From Thalassolituus sp. (GTDB lineage: Bacteria; Pseudomonadota; Gammaproteobacteria; Pseudomonadales; Oceanobacteraceae): a stretch of DNA of 64,000 nt. Shown piece by piece: positions 10,470 to 19,121 of this stretch; position 1 is the stretch's first letter, and every line of letters begins with the position of its first letter. Under the pieces are notes generated by a model. The model ran no database searches and was not told where the DNA came from. It was given only the letters and a program-made list of their open reading frames with translations. A program made the position numbers and the translations under genes. The stretch covers positions 1 through 64,000 of the forward strand of contig PDUK01000002.1 in the NCBI GenBank assembly GCA_006212115.1. Direction: 5' to 3'.

Positions 10470-11928
10470 GATCGCCTCCTGCTGAACGGTAACCTAACGA
10501 CAGCAATACAGCGGCATCACTGTATTCGTTTCTTATGCCCATAATTTCCTGATAATTTTCATGTCCTTTACCAGCAATCAAAACAACACCGGACGGTGCC
10601 GTTTTTTCGATTGCTTGGGTAATTGCAGACGAGCGATCATGGATGTAATAAAAATCCAGAGCTTCATCTACAGAGGAAATATCGTTAAAGATTTTTTCTG
10701 CCGACTCCGTGCGGGGATTATCGTCGGTCACCCAGACCTGATCCGCCAGCGAAGCTGCGATTGCCATGAGAGGACGCTTACTTGCGTCACGATCACCACC
10801 GCATCCAAACACGACAGTTAAAGGGCTGGCGACAGCCTGCAGACTTTTAATGACACGTTCCAGTGCGTCTGGAGTATGAGCGAAGTCGACAACAGCGCGA
10901 GCGCTGTCTGGCCGGGTATACAGAGCCATTCTGCCTGCGACCGACCGCAATGAATCGGTGCAATTTGCCGTTGTGCTAAAGTCTTCCCCCGTTACTGCGA
11001 GTGCAGTCAATGCCGCCGTCACGTTAGCAACATTAAAATCTCCCAGCATTGGAAGGTAGATACGCGACTTACCCCAAGGCGTAAACAACTCAGCCGACAT
11101 TCCGTCCGCCTGGTGCGACACCTTATCAATGAGCACATCAGGGCTGTTAACTGAAGAGGACGACAACGTCAGATGGCGACTGCAAAGATCCGCTTTTTCG
11201 AGCAAGCGGCGGCCATATTCATCATCAATATTAATGACCGCTGACTCAGACACACCCTGCGAAAATAACTGTGCTTTTGCTGCAAAGTAACTTTCCATAT
11301 CACCGTGATAATCGAGGTGATCCTGAGTAAGGTTCGTCAACACAGCAACGTCGAATTTGATTCCAGCAACACGTCCTTGGTGCAAACCGTGCGAAGACAC
11401 CTCAATAGCCGCGGCCTGAACACCTGCATTCGCAAATTGGTCTAATAAGCGATACACAACGCAGATATCCGGCGTTGTATTGCGCGTGCTTTCCAGATTC
11501 GGCCACACGCCATTGCCGAGCGTACCGATAACACCGCAGCGCTTACCCCGAGCATCGGACAACTGTGCAATAAACTGAGTAACCGAAGATTTTCCATTGG
11601 TACCCGTCACGCCATAGGTCGTCACCGATTGATGACCTGAATAACGAACACCCAACCACTGCGGCAAGTACTGAGTCAGATCTGCCACCGGAAAAACAGG
11701 TGTGGTACCCAAGCAATAAAAGGCGTCGATTCCTTCCGCCAATACAGCAACGGCTCCGGCGTCGACCGCAGCCTGTATAAACTCCTGACCATGCGCACTG
11801 GTACCGGCACGAGCAATAAAAACGTCACCCGACGTAACATCACGGCTATCCGCATGAATATGATTAAACTCACGATCCCACTCAGGGGGGACAAAAAGGC
11901 TGTCTGCAACCATAACTGAGAGTTTCAT
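10459..11928 (-). CDS. murE: UDP-MurNAc-L-Ala-D-Glu--meso-diaminopimelate ligase MurE
   Basis: Adds the third amino acid of the peptide stem. The P-loop GVTGTNGKSSVTQF (near residue 108) and the substrate-selecting motif DDNPRTES (near residue 400) are visible; DNPR is the signature of enzymes that use meso-diaminopimelate, as expected for a Gram-negative. The ATG at 11928 gives the normal N-terminus (MKLSVMVADSLF); an earlier in-frame codon at 11955 lies inside ftsI and is less likely. About 489 residues. Confidence 0.96.
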   Translation of the reverse strand: MKLSVMVADSLFVPPEWDREFNHIHADSRDVTSGDVFIARAGTSAHGQEFIQAAVDAGAVAVLAEGIDAFYCLGTTPVFPVADLTQYLPQWLGVRYSGHQSVTTYGVTGTNGKSSVTQFIAQLSDARGKRCGVIGTLGNGVWPNLESTRNTTPDICVVYRLLDQFANAGVQAAAIEVSSHGLHQGRVAGIKFDVAVLTNLTQDHLDYHGDMESYFAAKAQLFSQGVSESAVINIDDEYGRRLLEKADLCSRHLTLSSSSVNSPDVLIDKVSHQADGMSAELFTPWGKSRIYLPMLGDFNVANVTAALTALAVTGEDFSTTANCTDSLRSVAGRMALYTRPDSARAVVDFAHTPDALERVIKSLQAVASPLTVVFGCGGDRDASKRPLMAIAASLADQVWVTDDNPRTESAEKIFNDISSVDEALDFYYIHDRSSAITQAIEKTAPSGVVLIAGKGHENYQEIMGIRNEYSDAAVLLSLGYRSAGGDHVA

Positions 11929-13643
11929 CGCGCCCCCCCAGCAACCTGCAACCAACTGTCCTGTGCCGGTGCATCAGGAATTACCTGACGCAATCTCAAA
12001 GCCTGCTCCATAACACGGGAAAATACAGGGGCCGCGACTTCTCCACCGTAATATTCCTTTCCCTGCGGTTCATCAACAATCACCACAAGAACAAGATCAG
12101 GATCAGAAAGAGGCGCAACCCCAGCAAAAACGGCGGTATATTCCGAATCTTCATATCCAGAACGACCCACCTTGTGTGCCGTACCAGTTTTGCCACCCAC
12201 TTGATAACCTTCAACGGCTGCACGTTGTCCGGTTCCCTTTGGCCCGACCACTGTGCCTAACATCTTCAATACCTGCTTAGCGGTATCCTCAGACATCACT
12301 GGTTCACAAGGTTGCTGCCCAACCTGAGAAAGCAATAAAGAAACTGGTTTACGGCAGCCGTCGGTGAAGCTGGTATACGCTTCAGCCAACTGCAATGGTG
12401 AAACAGAAAGACCGTATCCATAAGATACGGTCGATAAACGCAGATCATCCATTTGTTCGGGGTAAGGCATCGCCCCTACTGCCTCACCGGGAAAACCCAG
12501 CGTTCCGGGACGACCCAATCCGGCATGATTAAAGAACGTCCATATAGATTCCGGCCCCAGATCCTGAGCCAGTTTCGACACGCCAACGTTACTGGATTTA
12601 GTGATAATACCAGTCAGGTCCAGATCACCGTAATTACGATGATCGCGTATTGCTTTGTTTTTTACCCGAATCCAACCCGGCGCTGTATCGACAATTGTGT
12701 TGGCATCGTAGCGTCCACTTTCCATTGCCGCTGCAACAGTAAAAGGCTTCATCGTCGATCCGGGTTCAACCAAATCGGCAATGGCGCGATTACGCATACT
12801 TGTAGGATTTAATTCCGCACGATTATTTGGGTTGTAAGATGGCTGGCTAACCAATGCCAGAACCTCACCCGTTTTTGCATCCAGCATCACTGCGCTGCCC
12901 GCAGTTGCTTTATGAGACTGCACAACCGCTTTTAATTCGCGATATGCAAGATATTGAAGACGCAAATCCAATGTCAGTTGAAGGTTGTGACCTGGCTCAG
13001 CAACTGCTTTCACTCCCAGCTGCTTAATCACGTTTCCGTACAGATCTTTTACAACCTGACGCGAACCTTCACTTCCGGAAAGATAGTCATCAAATGCCAG
13101 TTCAAGTCCTTCCTGTCCCTGGCCGTCGATATTCACCAAACCGAGAGTATGAGACGTCACTTCGGCTGCAGGATAGTACCGCCGATAATCATTATCGGCG
13201 TACAAACCAGCAACTTTTTTACTCAGAACACGCTCTGCGAGTTCAGGCTGAACCTGTCGTTTAATAAAATAGAAACTTCTGCCCTGACGCGCTGCGCGTG
13301 AAACACGACGCTTTAATTCGGCGCTGTTTAAGCCCAGCATTCTTGCTACATCAGAAAGCGCATTAACATCGACTTGTTGCGGATTAACCCACAGCGTTGT
13401 CACTGGAGTACTCACCGCCAGCGGCTCGCCAAAACGATCAGTAATCATGCCACGGGTTGCCGGCTGCACTTCACTGCGCACAGTCCGCTTTTCGCCTTGT
13501 TCAAACAAGAAAGGTTGCTCAACGGTATGGAGCATGACCAGACGCCCACCGACCACAACAAGCAGAAGCGCGAACACCGCCAGCACGAGCGTAAAACGCC
13601 AGCGTTGGATACCTTCGGTCTGAGGTTGCTCTTGTGTGCTCAT
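11925..13643 (-). CDS. ftsI: Septal transpeptidase FtsI (PBP3)
   Basis: Class B penicillin-binding protein that crosslinks septal peptidoglycan with FtsW. It has a short cytoplasmic tail, one membrane anchor (about residues 17-36), the pedestal domain with RGMITDRFGEPLA near residue 64, and the transpeptidase domain. All three active-site motifs are present: S296-T-M-K299, S350-S-N352 and K485-T-G-T488. 572 residues is normal. The start overlaps the ftsL stop by one base (TGATG). Confidence 0.97.
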   Translation of the reverse strand: MSTQEQPQTEGIQRWRFTLVLAVFALLLVVVGGRLVMLHTVEQPFLFEQGEKRTVRSEVQPATRGMITDRFGEPLAVSTPVTTLWVNPQQVDVNALSDVARMLGLNSAELKRRVSRAARQGRSFYFIKRQVQPELAERVLSKKVAGLYADNDYRRYYPAAEVTSHTLGLVNIDGQGQEGLELAFDDYLSGSEGSRQVVKDLYGNVIKQLGVKAVAEPGHNLQLTLDLRLQYLAYRELKAVVQSHKATAGSAVMLDAKTGEVLALVSQPSYNPNNRAELNPTSMRNRAIADLVEPGSTMKPFTVAAAMESGRYDANTIVDTAPGWIRVKNKAIRDHRNYGDLDLTGIITKSSNVGVSKLAQDLGPESIWTFFNHAGLGRPGTLGFPGEAVGAMPYPEQMDDLRLSTVSYGYGLSVSPLQLAEAYTSFTDGCRKPVSLLLSQVGQQPCEPVMSEDTAKQVLKMLGTVVGPKGTGQRAAVEGYQVGGKTGTAHKVGRSGYEDSEYTAVFAGVAPLSDPDLVLVVIVDEPQGKEYYGGEVAAPVFSRVMEQALRLRQVIPDAPAQDSWLQVAGGAR

Positions 13644-13894
13644 CAGTGAAACACCTGTGTGTGTTCGGGTTCTTGCATGCCCAGACGCTTACGCGCCAGT
13701 GCGTCAATTCGTCCGTGTGCCGTTAAAGTACTTTTTTCCAGTACCAAACGACTGTATTCCTGTGCGAGCGCCTGACGCTCAGCATCGGCTTTCTGCCATA
13801 CCTGCAGTAATTCGCGATTCCAGGTAACAACGCTCAATTGCAGTACTGCAGAAACCAGCACAGCCCCCCACAATACGGTCTGCCCTACAGTCAC
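13643..13894 (-). CDS. ftsL: Cell division protein FtsL
   Basis: Small bitopic divisome protein that pairs with FtsB and FtsQ. The 83-residue product has one membrane segment at about residues 5-23 and then a periplasmic heptad-like helix ([20 protein letters not shown]), the expected layout. It uses a GTG start that overlaps the rsmH stop (GTGA), which may keep its expression low and coupled. Sequence conservation in FtsL is poor, so the call rests mainly on position and architecture. Confidence 0.93.
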   Translation of the reverse strand: MTVGQTVLWGAVLVSAVLQLSVVTWNRELLQVWQKADAERQALAQEYSRLVLEKSTLTAHGRIDALARKRLGMQEPEHTQVFH

Positions 13895-14829
13895 GACAGG
13901 CGCTCGGCGATTCTCAATACGGCGCTGCGTGCTCGCTGGTTACGCTCAATCTCTTCGCGTCCCGGCATAATCGCTTTGCCTATTTTTTTCATTGTTTTAC
14001 CAAGCTGATCTTCCATTACAGGCAACCCCGGTGGGAGATCCTTGCCTTTTTCCTGCGCACGGATAAATCGCTTAACCATCCGATCTTCCAGCGAGTGGAA
14101 GCTGATAACCGATAGACGACCACCCGGCAAAAGCAGATCGACACTGTCGGCCAGCACATTTTCCAGATCACCCAGCTCGTTATTCACTGCAATGCGAATA
14201 GCCTGAAAAGCACGAGTCGCTGGGTGTTTGTGTTTTTCCCAAGCAGGATTTGCTTGCTTAATAATTTCAGCCAGACGCGACGTACGTGTAATGTCTTCCG
14301 TCTTGCGCGCTTCTACCAAGGCCCGAGCCATACGCTTTGCGAAACGCTCTTCCCCATATTCCTTCAGAACACGAGCAATTTCTGCCTCGGCCGTTTCGGC
14401 TACCCACTCTGCTGCACTCAATCCAGCGTCGGGATTCATGCGCATATCAAGTGGACCATCCTTCATAAAACTGAAACCACGCTCGGCGTCATCAAGCTGA
14501 GGCGAGGACACGCCAAGGTCCAGCAAAATGCCGTTTACCTGATTAATACCGATACGAGCCAACTCGTCCTTCATATCCGCAAAACTGGACTGCACAATAC
14601 GGAAGCGCGCATCTTCCGCTTCGAGTTCTTTACCACTGGCAATTGCCAGTGGGTCTTTATCAAAACCGATCAATTTTCCATTGTTGGATAGCTTGCTTAA
14701 CAGCAAGCGACTGTGACCACCGCGGCCGAATGTGCCGTCGACGTAGACCCCATCAGGATCGACAACGCATCCGTCAACGGTTTCGTGCAATAAGACAGTG
14801 GTATGGGCGAGATCGGACAAAAGACTCAC
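13891..14829 (-). CDS. rsmH: 16S rRNA (cytosine-1402-N4)-methyltransferase RsmH
   Basis: S-adenosylmethionine-dependent enzyme that methylates N4 of C1402 in 16S rRNA; formerly MraW. The N-terminal [19 protein letters not shown], the SAM motif [16 protein letters not shown] near residue 30, [20 protein letters not shown] near residue 103, and the [15 protein letters not shown] segment near residue 240 are diagnostic. 312 residues. It has a GTG start overlapping the mraZ stop (GTGA). Confidence 0.97.
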   Translation of the reverse strand: MSLLSDLAHTTVLLHETVDGCVVDPDGVYVDGTFGRGGHSRLLLSKLSNNGKLIGFDKDPLAIASGKELEAEDARFRIVQSSFADMKDELARIGINQVNGILLDLGVSSPQLDDAERGFSFMKDGPLDMRMNPDAGLSAAEWVAETAEAEIARVLKEYGEERFAKRMARALVEARKTEDITRTSRLAEIIKQANPAWEKHKHPATRAFQAIRIAVNNELGDLENVLADSVDLLLPGGRLSVISFHSLEDRMVKRFIRAQEKGKDLPPGLPVMEDQLGKTMKKIGKAIMPGREEIERNQRARSAVLRIAERLS

Positions 14830-15281
14830 AATGAAATACTCATAATCTGTTCTGAGAGCTGACTCTCATCGTTCGCCTGCTCCAGATACTCGTCGCGAGT
14901 ACCCTCCCACGCTTCTTTACTCCAGAGCTCCAATTTCTTGCCCTGGCCAATCATCACGGTCTCTTTCGTCAGGCCTGCATATTCACGCAGCGACGCTGGC
15001 AACAAGATCCGACCGCTGCCGTCGATTTCCACATCAGTCGCGTGCCCCACCAGCAAACGCTGAATGCGGCGAGCGCGAGGGTCGAAAGAAGGCAGCGCCG
15101 TAATCTTGGCTTCGATGTCTTCCCACTCATCGATCGGATAAATCAACAGAGAACGCTCTTCGGTATCGATCGTCACGACCAAGCGGCCACCACAAAGCAC
15201 CGCCAGTCGTTCCCGGTACTTAGCCGGGATCGCCAGGCGCCCTTTGGCGTCCAGATTGATCGTATTCAAACCGCGAAACAT
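14826..15281 (-). CDS. mraZ: Transcriptional regulator MraZ
   Basis: First gene of the dcw cluster; a two-SpoVT/AbrB-domain protein that binds direct repeats in its own promoter. It begins [20 protein letters not shown] and repeats the fold with [20 protein letters not shown] near residue 87; the duplicated DxxGR motif is the family signature. 151 residues. The start has an AAGGAC site. Likely autoregulation is supported by the repeats at 15320-15364. Confidence 0.97.
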   Translation of the reverse strand: MFRGLNTINLDAKGRLAIPAKYRERLAVLCGGRLVVTIDTEERSLLIYPIDEWEDIEAKITALPSFDPRARRIQRLLVGHATDVEIDGSGRILLPASLREYAGLTKETVMIGQGKKLELWSKEAWEGTRDEYLEQANDESQLSEQIMSISL

Positions 15282-15319
15282 GCGTTCGTCCTTAGTCGAC
15301 TCAAAGGTGGAAGTGGGTA

Positions 15320-15364
15320 AGCACTAACCTGCACTTACTCCCACATTCCCCCACTATTCTCCAC
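15320..15364 (-). promoter_or_regulatory. MraZ-box direct repeats (five units, 10-bp period)
   Basis: Read on the minus strand, five pentamers lie exactly 10 bp apart: GTGGA (15364-15360), GTGGG (15354-15350), GTGGG (15344-15340), GTGCA (15334-15330) and GTGCT (15324-15320). GTGGG-type units with 5-bp spacers are the known MraZ target in E. coli. They lie between the predicted -10 and the mraZ start, so bound MraZ should repress the dcw promoter. The last two units are degenerate. Confidence 0.85.
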
Positions 15365-15372
15365 AATTAGAC

Positions 15373-15401
15373 ACTATAGGAATCAGAATGCACCTTTGCA
15401 A
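15373..15401 (-). promoter_or_regulatory. Predicted sigma-70 promoter of the dcw operon (PmraZ)
   Basis: On the minus strand a TTGCAA (15401-15396) is followed after 17 bases by TATAGT (15378-15373). Each hexamer matches consensus well, the spacing is ideal, and the MraZ boxes start about 10 bases downstream. No better promoter is visible upstream of mraZ. Confidence 0.75.
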
Positions 15402-15459
15402 GCATTTGGATGGCTTGAAAACAGCTATTTTTGTTAATAAACACAAGGACTTAGCAGGG

Positions 15460-15486
15460 GTGGGGGAAATGGTGGGAGGAAGTGGG
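15460..15486 (+). promoter_or_regulatory. Second GTGGG cluster on the opposite strand
   Basis: Three GTGGG units occur on the plus strand at 15460-15464, 15472-15476 and 15482-15486, with periods of 12 and 10 bp. They resemble MraZ boxes but face the divergent DUF502 gene. One of the two intervals is off register, and the segment is generally G-rich, so this may be chance. Confidence 0.35.
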
Positions 15487-15583
15487 GAGTAAAACCCGAA
15501 CTAGTGTTTCAACCTGCGCATGATAGTTAAAGTAACTTGTTAAGTTAGTACCCACTTACACGTCATTTAGACATTTTTCTTAT

Positions 15584-15781
15584 ATGAGAGTGACCACTAA
15601 CAAACTAACGTTCTTACAGTCGGCCCAGGCGCAGCAATATCGTCCAATTGGCGTACACAGTCTACCCTTTTCGGATATCACGAACGTCATTATTGGAAAA
15701 CGCATCGGGAAACTTCGCGACACCTTCGCGCTCGAAGGGATACACTCTGACTACATCAAACGGAATTCTGACTTTTTATGA
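15584..15781 (+). CDS. Possible small upstream ORF coupled to the DUF502 gene
   Basis: A 65-codon frame that ends with an ATGA overlap onto the DUF502 start codon. The product shows no recognisable domain. No Shine-Dalgarno sequence precedes its ATG, but none precedes the DUF502 ATG either, so translational coupling is conceivable. It may equally be a chance frame in the leader. I report it because the stop-start overlap is exact. Confidence 0.2.
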   Translation: MRVTTNKLTFLQSAQAQQYRPIGVHSLPFSDITNVIIGKRIGKLRDTFALEGIHSDYIKRNSDFL

Positions 15782-16467
15782 AACGACTGTTACTGCGGCC
15801 TTTTATCAAGGGCTCCATGGTACTGCTCCCTCTGCTTGTTACTGTCTGGCTGGTCTGGTCGGTGCTGTCCTCCATGAATGACCTCGGAGTACGGGCACTC
15901 GAATTGCTGCACCCAGAACTGGTACTGTTCCCCGGAATGGGGGTGGTGGTCATGCTGATCACGCTTCTGGCGGTCGGCTTAGCCTTTCAACTCAACCCGA
16001 TCAACTGGGTGTACGAATACGTAGAGGATGCATTTTTACGACTTCCTCTCGTAAAAACCTTATACGGTGCAGTAAAAGACTTTGCTGCCATGTTCGATGG
16101 TGATAAACCCAAGGCGCAGCAAGTGGTTCTGGTGGACATGCCGGATATCGGCAAACTGGTTGGGTTCGTCACGGCTGATCACGTCCCCGAGCAAGTCGCA
16201 GAGAGCGCTCACGAAGAAACGCTTTACGCTGTTTATCTGCCCATGAGCTACATGGTGGGCGGCTATACGCTGTTTTTGCCGCGTGAAAGACTGACATTTG
16301 TAGATTGGTCAGTCGAAGATGCAATGCGCTTCGCCGTAACCGCTGGCATCTCACAAAGCCAACCTCGCCACCGCCATCATGACGATCACGACGAATCGCA
16401 ACCATCAGACGCTCCGATTTCCGATGCGCCGGTAACAAAGGACAACCCGCAAGCACGCGGCGCATAG
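15778..16467 (+). CDS. DUF502 family inner-membrane protein
   Basis: Unknown-function membrane protein. Two hydrophobic segments at about residues 10-32 and 48-70 are followed by the conserved DUF502 stretch (LPLVKTLYGAVKDFAAMF near residue 88, then VGFVTADHV and TLFLPRERLTFVDWSVEDAM). The last 35 residues are hydrophilic and include an His/Asp-rich run (RHRHHDDHD) that could bind metal. 229 residues. It is divergent from mraZ and ends 28 bases before the convergent bioA. Confidence 0.85.
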   Translation: MKRLLLRPFIKGSMVLLPLLVTVWLVWSVLSSMNDLGVRALELLHPELVLFPGMGVVVMLITLLAVGLAFQLNPINWVYEYVEDAFLRLPLVKTLYGAVKDFAAMFDGDKPKAQQVVLVDMPDIGKLVGFVTADHVPEQVAESAHEETLYAVYLPMSYMVGGYTLFLPRERLTFVDWSVEDAMRFAVTAGISQSQPRHRHHDDHDESQPSDAPISDAPVTKDNPQARGA

Positions 16468-16495
16468 GAAACAGCGCGGCGAACCAGGGCACGAC

Positions 16496-17794
16496 TCACA
16501 CCGCGAGCGTGCTCTCCAATGCGCCCACCATATTGCTGGTCAGGTAAGCCAGATCGCCATCACCCATCACAAAAGGTGGCATGACGTAAAAATTATTTGC
16601 GAAAGGTCGAACCCAGATTCCCCGATCAACACACGCTGGCTGCAATCGCGCCGTATCGACTGGCTGTTCAAGTTCGATAACACCAATAGCGCCCAGAACA
16701 CGTACATCAGCCACGCCCTTCAGGCCGCGCGCGGGGGCGAGTCCCTTTTCAAGAGCTGCTTCAATTCGGGTTACATGGGCCTGCCAGTCACTCTCCATCA
16801 GCAGGTCGAGGCTGGCACACGCCACCCTGCATGCCAACGGATTCCCCATAAAGGTAGGCCCATGCATAAAGCACCCCGCCTCCCCCTGACTGATGACCTC
16901 GGCGATTTCAGCTGTCGCGAGGGTCGCGGCCAGTGACATATAGCCACCGGTGATCGCTTTGCCGACACACATAATGTCAGGGAGCACATCCGCATATTCG
17001 CAGGCAAACAATTTACCCGCTCGACCAAAGCCCGTAGCAATTTCATCAGCAATAAGAAGCACACCGTACTGATCGCACAGCGCTCGTGCCTGACGTAAAT
17101 ATTCGGGATGATAAAAGCGCATCCCCCCTGCCCCCTGGACAATAGGTTCTAATATCAGCGCCGCAATCTGCTGGTGATTATCTTCCAGGCAACGCTTCAA
17201 CGGCGTCATGTCTTCTGGATTCCAGGGCTGATCAAAGCGCGTAGCGGGCTCAGGAACAAAAAACTGTTGTGGCAATATGCCGCTGAAAAGATGGTGCATC
17301 CCACGACGCGGATCGCAGACTGACATCGCCCCAAGAGTGTCACCATGGTATCCGCGCTCCAGTGCAAGTAGACGCGTCCGCCCCGTCTCACCTTTGGCCT
17401 GCTGGTACTGAATCGCCATTTTGATGGCGACTTCGACCGATACAGAACCTGAATCCGCAATAAACACCTTACCCAGCCCATCGGGAGTCAGTGCAACCAA
17501 ACGCCGCGCCAACTCAATCGCGGGACCATGCGTAAGGCCACCAAACATAACGTGGCTCATACGCTCGGCCTGCTCAACCAATGCGGCATTGAGAGTCGGG
17601 TGGTTGTATCCATGAATGGCACACCACCAGCTGGACATACCGTCGATCAACTCCCGTCCATCCTGAAGTTTCAGACGTACACCAGAGGCACTGACCACAG
17701 GCCATATACGGCCGGGCTCGGTCATTGAACTGTAGGGATGCCAGACGTGCTCACGATCGTAATCAAGGTCAGGCTGCACGAAGGGATTCGACAT
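16496..17794 (-). CDS. bioA: Adenosylmethionine-8-amino-7-oxononanoate aminotransferase BioA
   Basis: PLP enzyme that converts 7-keto-8-aminopelargonate to 7,8-diaminopelargonate using SAM as amino donor. The N-terminal HVWHPYSSM, SSWWCAIHGYNHP near residue 54, ADEIATGFGR near residue 250 and CVGKAITGGYMSLAAT with the PLP lysine near residue 280 are typical. 432 residues. An AAGGAA site precedes the ATG. It is transcribed away from bioF, with a BirA-like operator between them. Confidence 0.96.
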   Translation of the reverse strand: MSNPFVQPDLDYDREHVWHPYSSMTEPGRIWPVVSASGVRLKLQDGRELIDGMSSWWCAIHGYNHPTLNAALVEQAERMSHVMFGGLTHGPAIELARRLVALTPDGLGKVFIADSGSVSVEVAIKMAIQYQQAKGETGRTRLLALERGYHGDTLGAMSVCDPRRGMHHLFSGILPQQFFVPEPATRFDQPWNPEDMTPLKRCLEDNHQQIAALILEPIVQGAGGMRFYHPEYLRQARALCDQYGVLLIADEIATGFGRAGKLFACEYADVLPDIMCVGKAITGGYMSLAATLATAEIAEVISQGEAGCFMHGPTFMGNPLACRVACASLDLLMESDWQAHVTRIEAALEKGLAPARGLKGVADVRVLGAIGVIELEQPVDTARLQPACVDRGIWVRPFANNFYVMPPFVMGDGDLAYLTSNMVGALESTLAV

Positions 17795-17861
17795 CGCATT
17801 TCCTTATCTGTTTGGCCGTTAATAACGCGTTCCGGTCGAGAATGACCCAACTACCTACCAA

Positions 17862-17894
17862 CTGTAAACCTAATAGCGGTTCACCGGTTGACCA
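17862..17894. promoter_or_regulatory. BirA-type biotin operator
   Basis: CTGTAAACC (17862-17870), a 15-base spacer and GGTTGACCA (17886-17894) match the known BirA operator halves TTGTAAACC and GGTTTACAA at 8 of 9 and 7 of 9 positions, with an allowed spacer length. It lies in the divergent bioA-bioF spacer. A TTGACC at 17888-17893 inside the right half could be the -35 of the bioF promoter (-10 GATATC at 17911-17916, weak), so binding would block transcription when biotin is plentiful. Confidence 0.75.
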
Positions 17895-17948
17895 CTACCG
17901 GATTCCCCCTGATATCCTGCAGCCTTTCAGATTCTTTGCGGATACATT

Positions 17949-19121
17949 ATGGGCTGGCAAGATCGCTTAACGACTGCCTTACAACAGCGACAGGCCAATC
18001 AACTGGAGCGTCAGCGACGCACCTTACACTCGGCTCAGGGCCCTGTCGTTTCAGACGGCACTCGCTCGTTAGTGAACTTTTGCAGTAACGACTATCTGGG
18101 CCTTGCCGCAACAGGCGGTACAGACCTGGCCCGCGCTGCCGAAAAATGGCAGTTCGGCAGCGGTGCATCACATATGGTTTGCGGTCACAGCAGCTCGCAT
18201 CACGCTCTCGAAGAGGAACTTGCCCGACTGACCGGCTACCCCAAAGCGCTTCTGTTCTCGACCGGCTTCATGGCGAATATCGGCGCTATCAGTGCGCTGG
18301 CTCAGCGCGGCGATCTGATCATTCAGGATAAGCTAAACCATGCGTCCCTGTTAGATGGAGCGCAACTCAGTCGCGCGCGAATGACGCGCTATCGTCACCA
18401 GGATTACGATCAACTGACACAACTCCTCCAGAATTCGATACCAGATACACCGGCTCAGACCCTGGTCGTCAGCGACAGTATTTTTAGCATGGACGGTGAT
18501 CTCGCAGATATTGAACGTTTGAGTCATATATGTACGGATCACGATGCCCTCCTTATGGTCGATGATGCTCACGGCTTGGGAGTACTGGGCGAACAGGGCT
18601 GTGGCGTGCGTGGTCATTTCAACCTTGCACCCCAGCAACTGCCTGTTTATGTCGGCACTCTGGGTAAAGCCCTCGGGGGCTATGGCGCTTTTATCGCAGG
18701 CGAAGAGACCGTCATTGATTACCTGACGCAGTTTGCTCGTTCCTATATTTACACCACAGCATTTCCTCCTGCGATTGCCGAAGCGATGCTCGGTAACATT
18801 GAGCGCGCACGAGATAATCAACTGCGCGAGCAGCTCAGCGCCAACATTCAACAGTTTCGCACAGGAGCAACTGACGCTGGCTTACCACTAATGGCCTCCG
18901 ACAGCCCAATTCAGCCTCTGTTAACCGGCGACAGCCAACGAGCACTCGATATCAGTGAGCGAATTCGTCGATCCGGCTACTGGGTCACCGCGATTCGTCC
19001 CCCAACTGTTCCGCAGGGAGAAGCGAGGCTGCGCGTAACACTCAGCGCCGCTCACACCACAGACCACATAAAAGGCTTATTGGATGCTCTGACTCAGGCC
19101 TGGCATGAGGCCCAGTCATGA
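17949..19121 (+). CDS. bioF: 8-amino-7-oxononanoate synthase BioF
   Basis: PLP enzyme that condenses pimeloyl-ACP with L-alanine. NFCSNDYLGLA near residue 38, GSGASHMVCGHSSSHHALEE near residue 72, MVDDAHGLGVLGEQGCGV near residue 200, and the PLP lysine motif YVGTLGKALGGYGAF near residue 236 are all present. 390 residues. It is the first gene of bioF-bioH-bioC-bioD, with an ATGA overlap to bioH. Confidence 0.96.
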   Translation: MGWQDRLTTALQQRQANQLERQRRTLHSAQGPVVSDGTRSLVNFCSNDYLGLAATGGTDLARAAEKWQFGSGASHMVCGHSSSHHALEEELARLTGYPKALLFSTGFMANIGAISALAQRGDLIIQDKLNHASLLDGAQLSRARMTRYRHQDYDQLTQLLQNSIPDTPAQTLVVSDSIFSMDGDLADIERLSHICTDHDALLMVDDAHGLGVLGEQGCGVRGHFNLAPQQLPVYVGTLGKALGGYGAFIAGEETVIDYLTQFARSYIYTTAFPPAIAEAMLGNIERARDNQLREQLSANIQQFRTGATDAGLPLMASDSPIQPLLTGDSQRALDISERIRRSGYWVTAIRPPTVPQGEARLRVTLSAAHTTDHIKGLLDALTQAWHEAQS

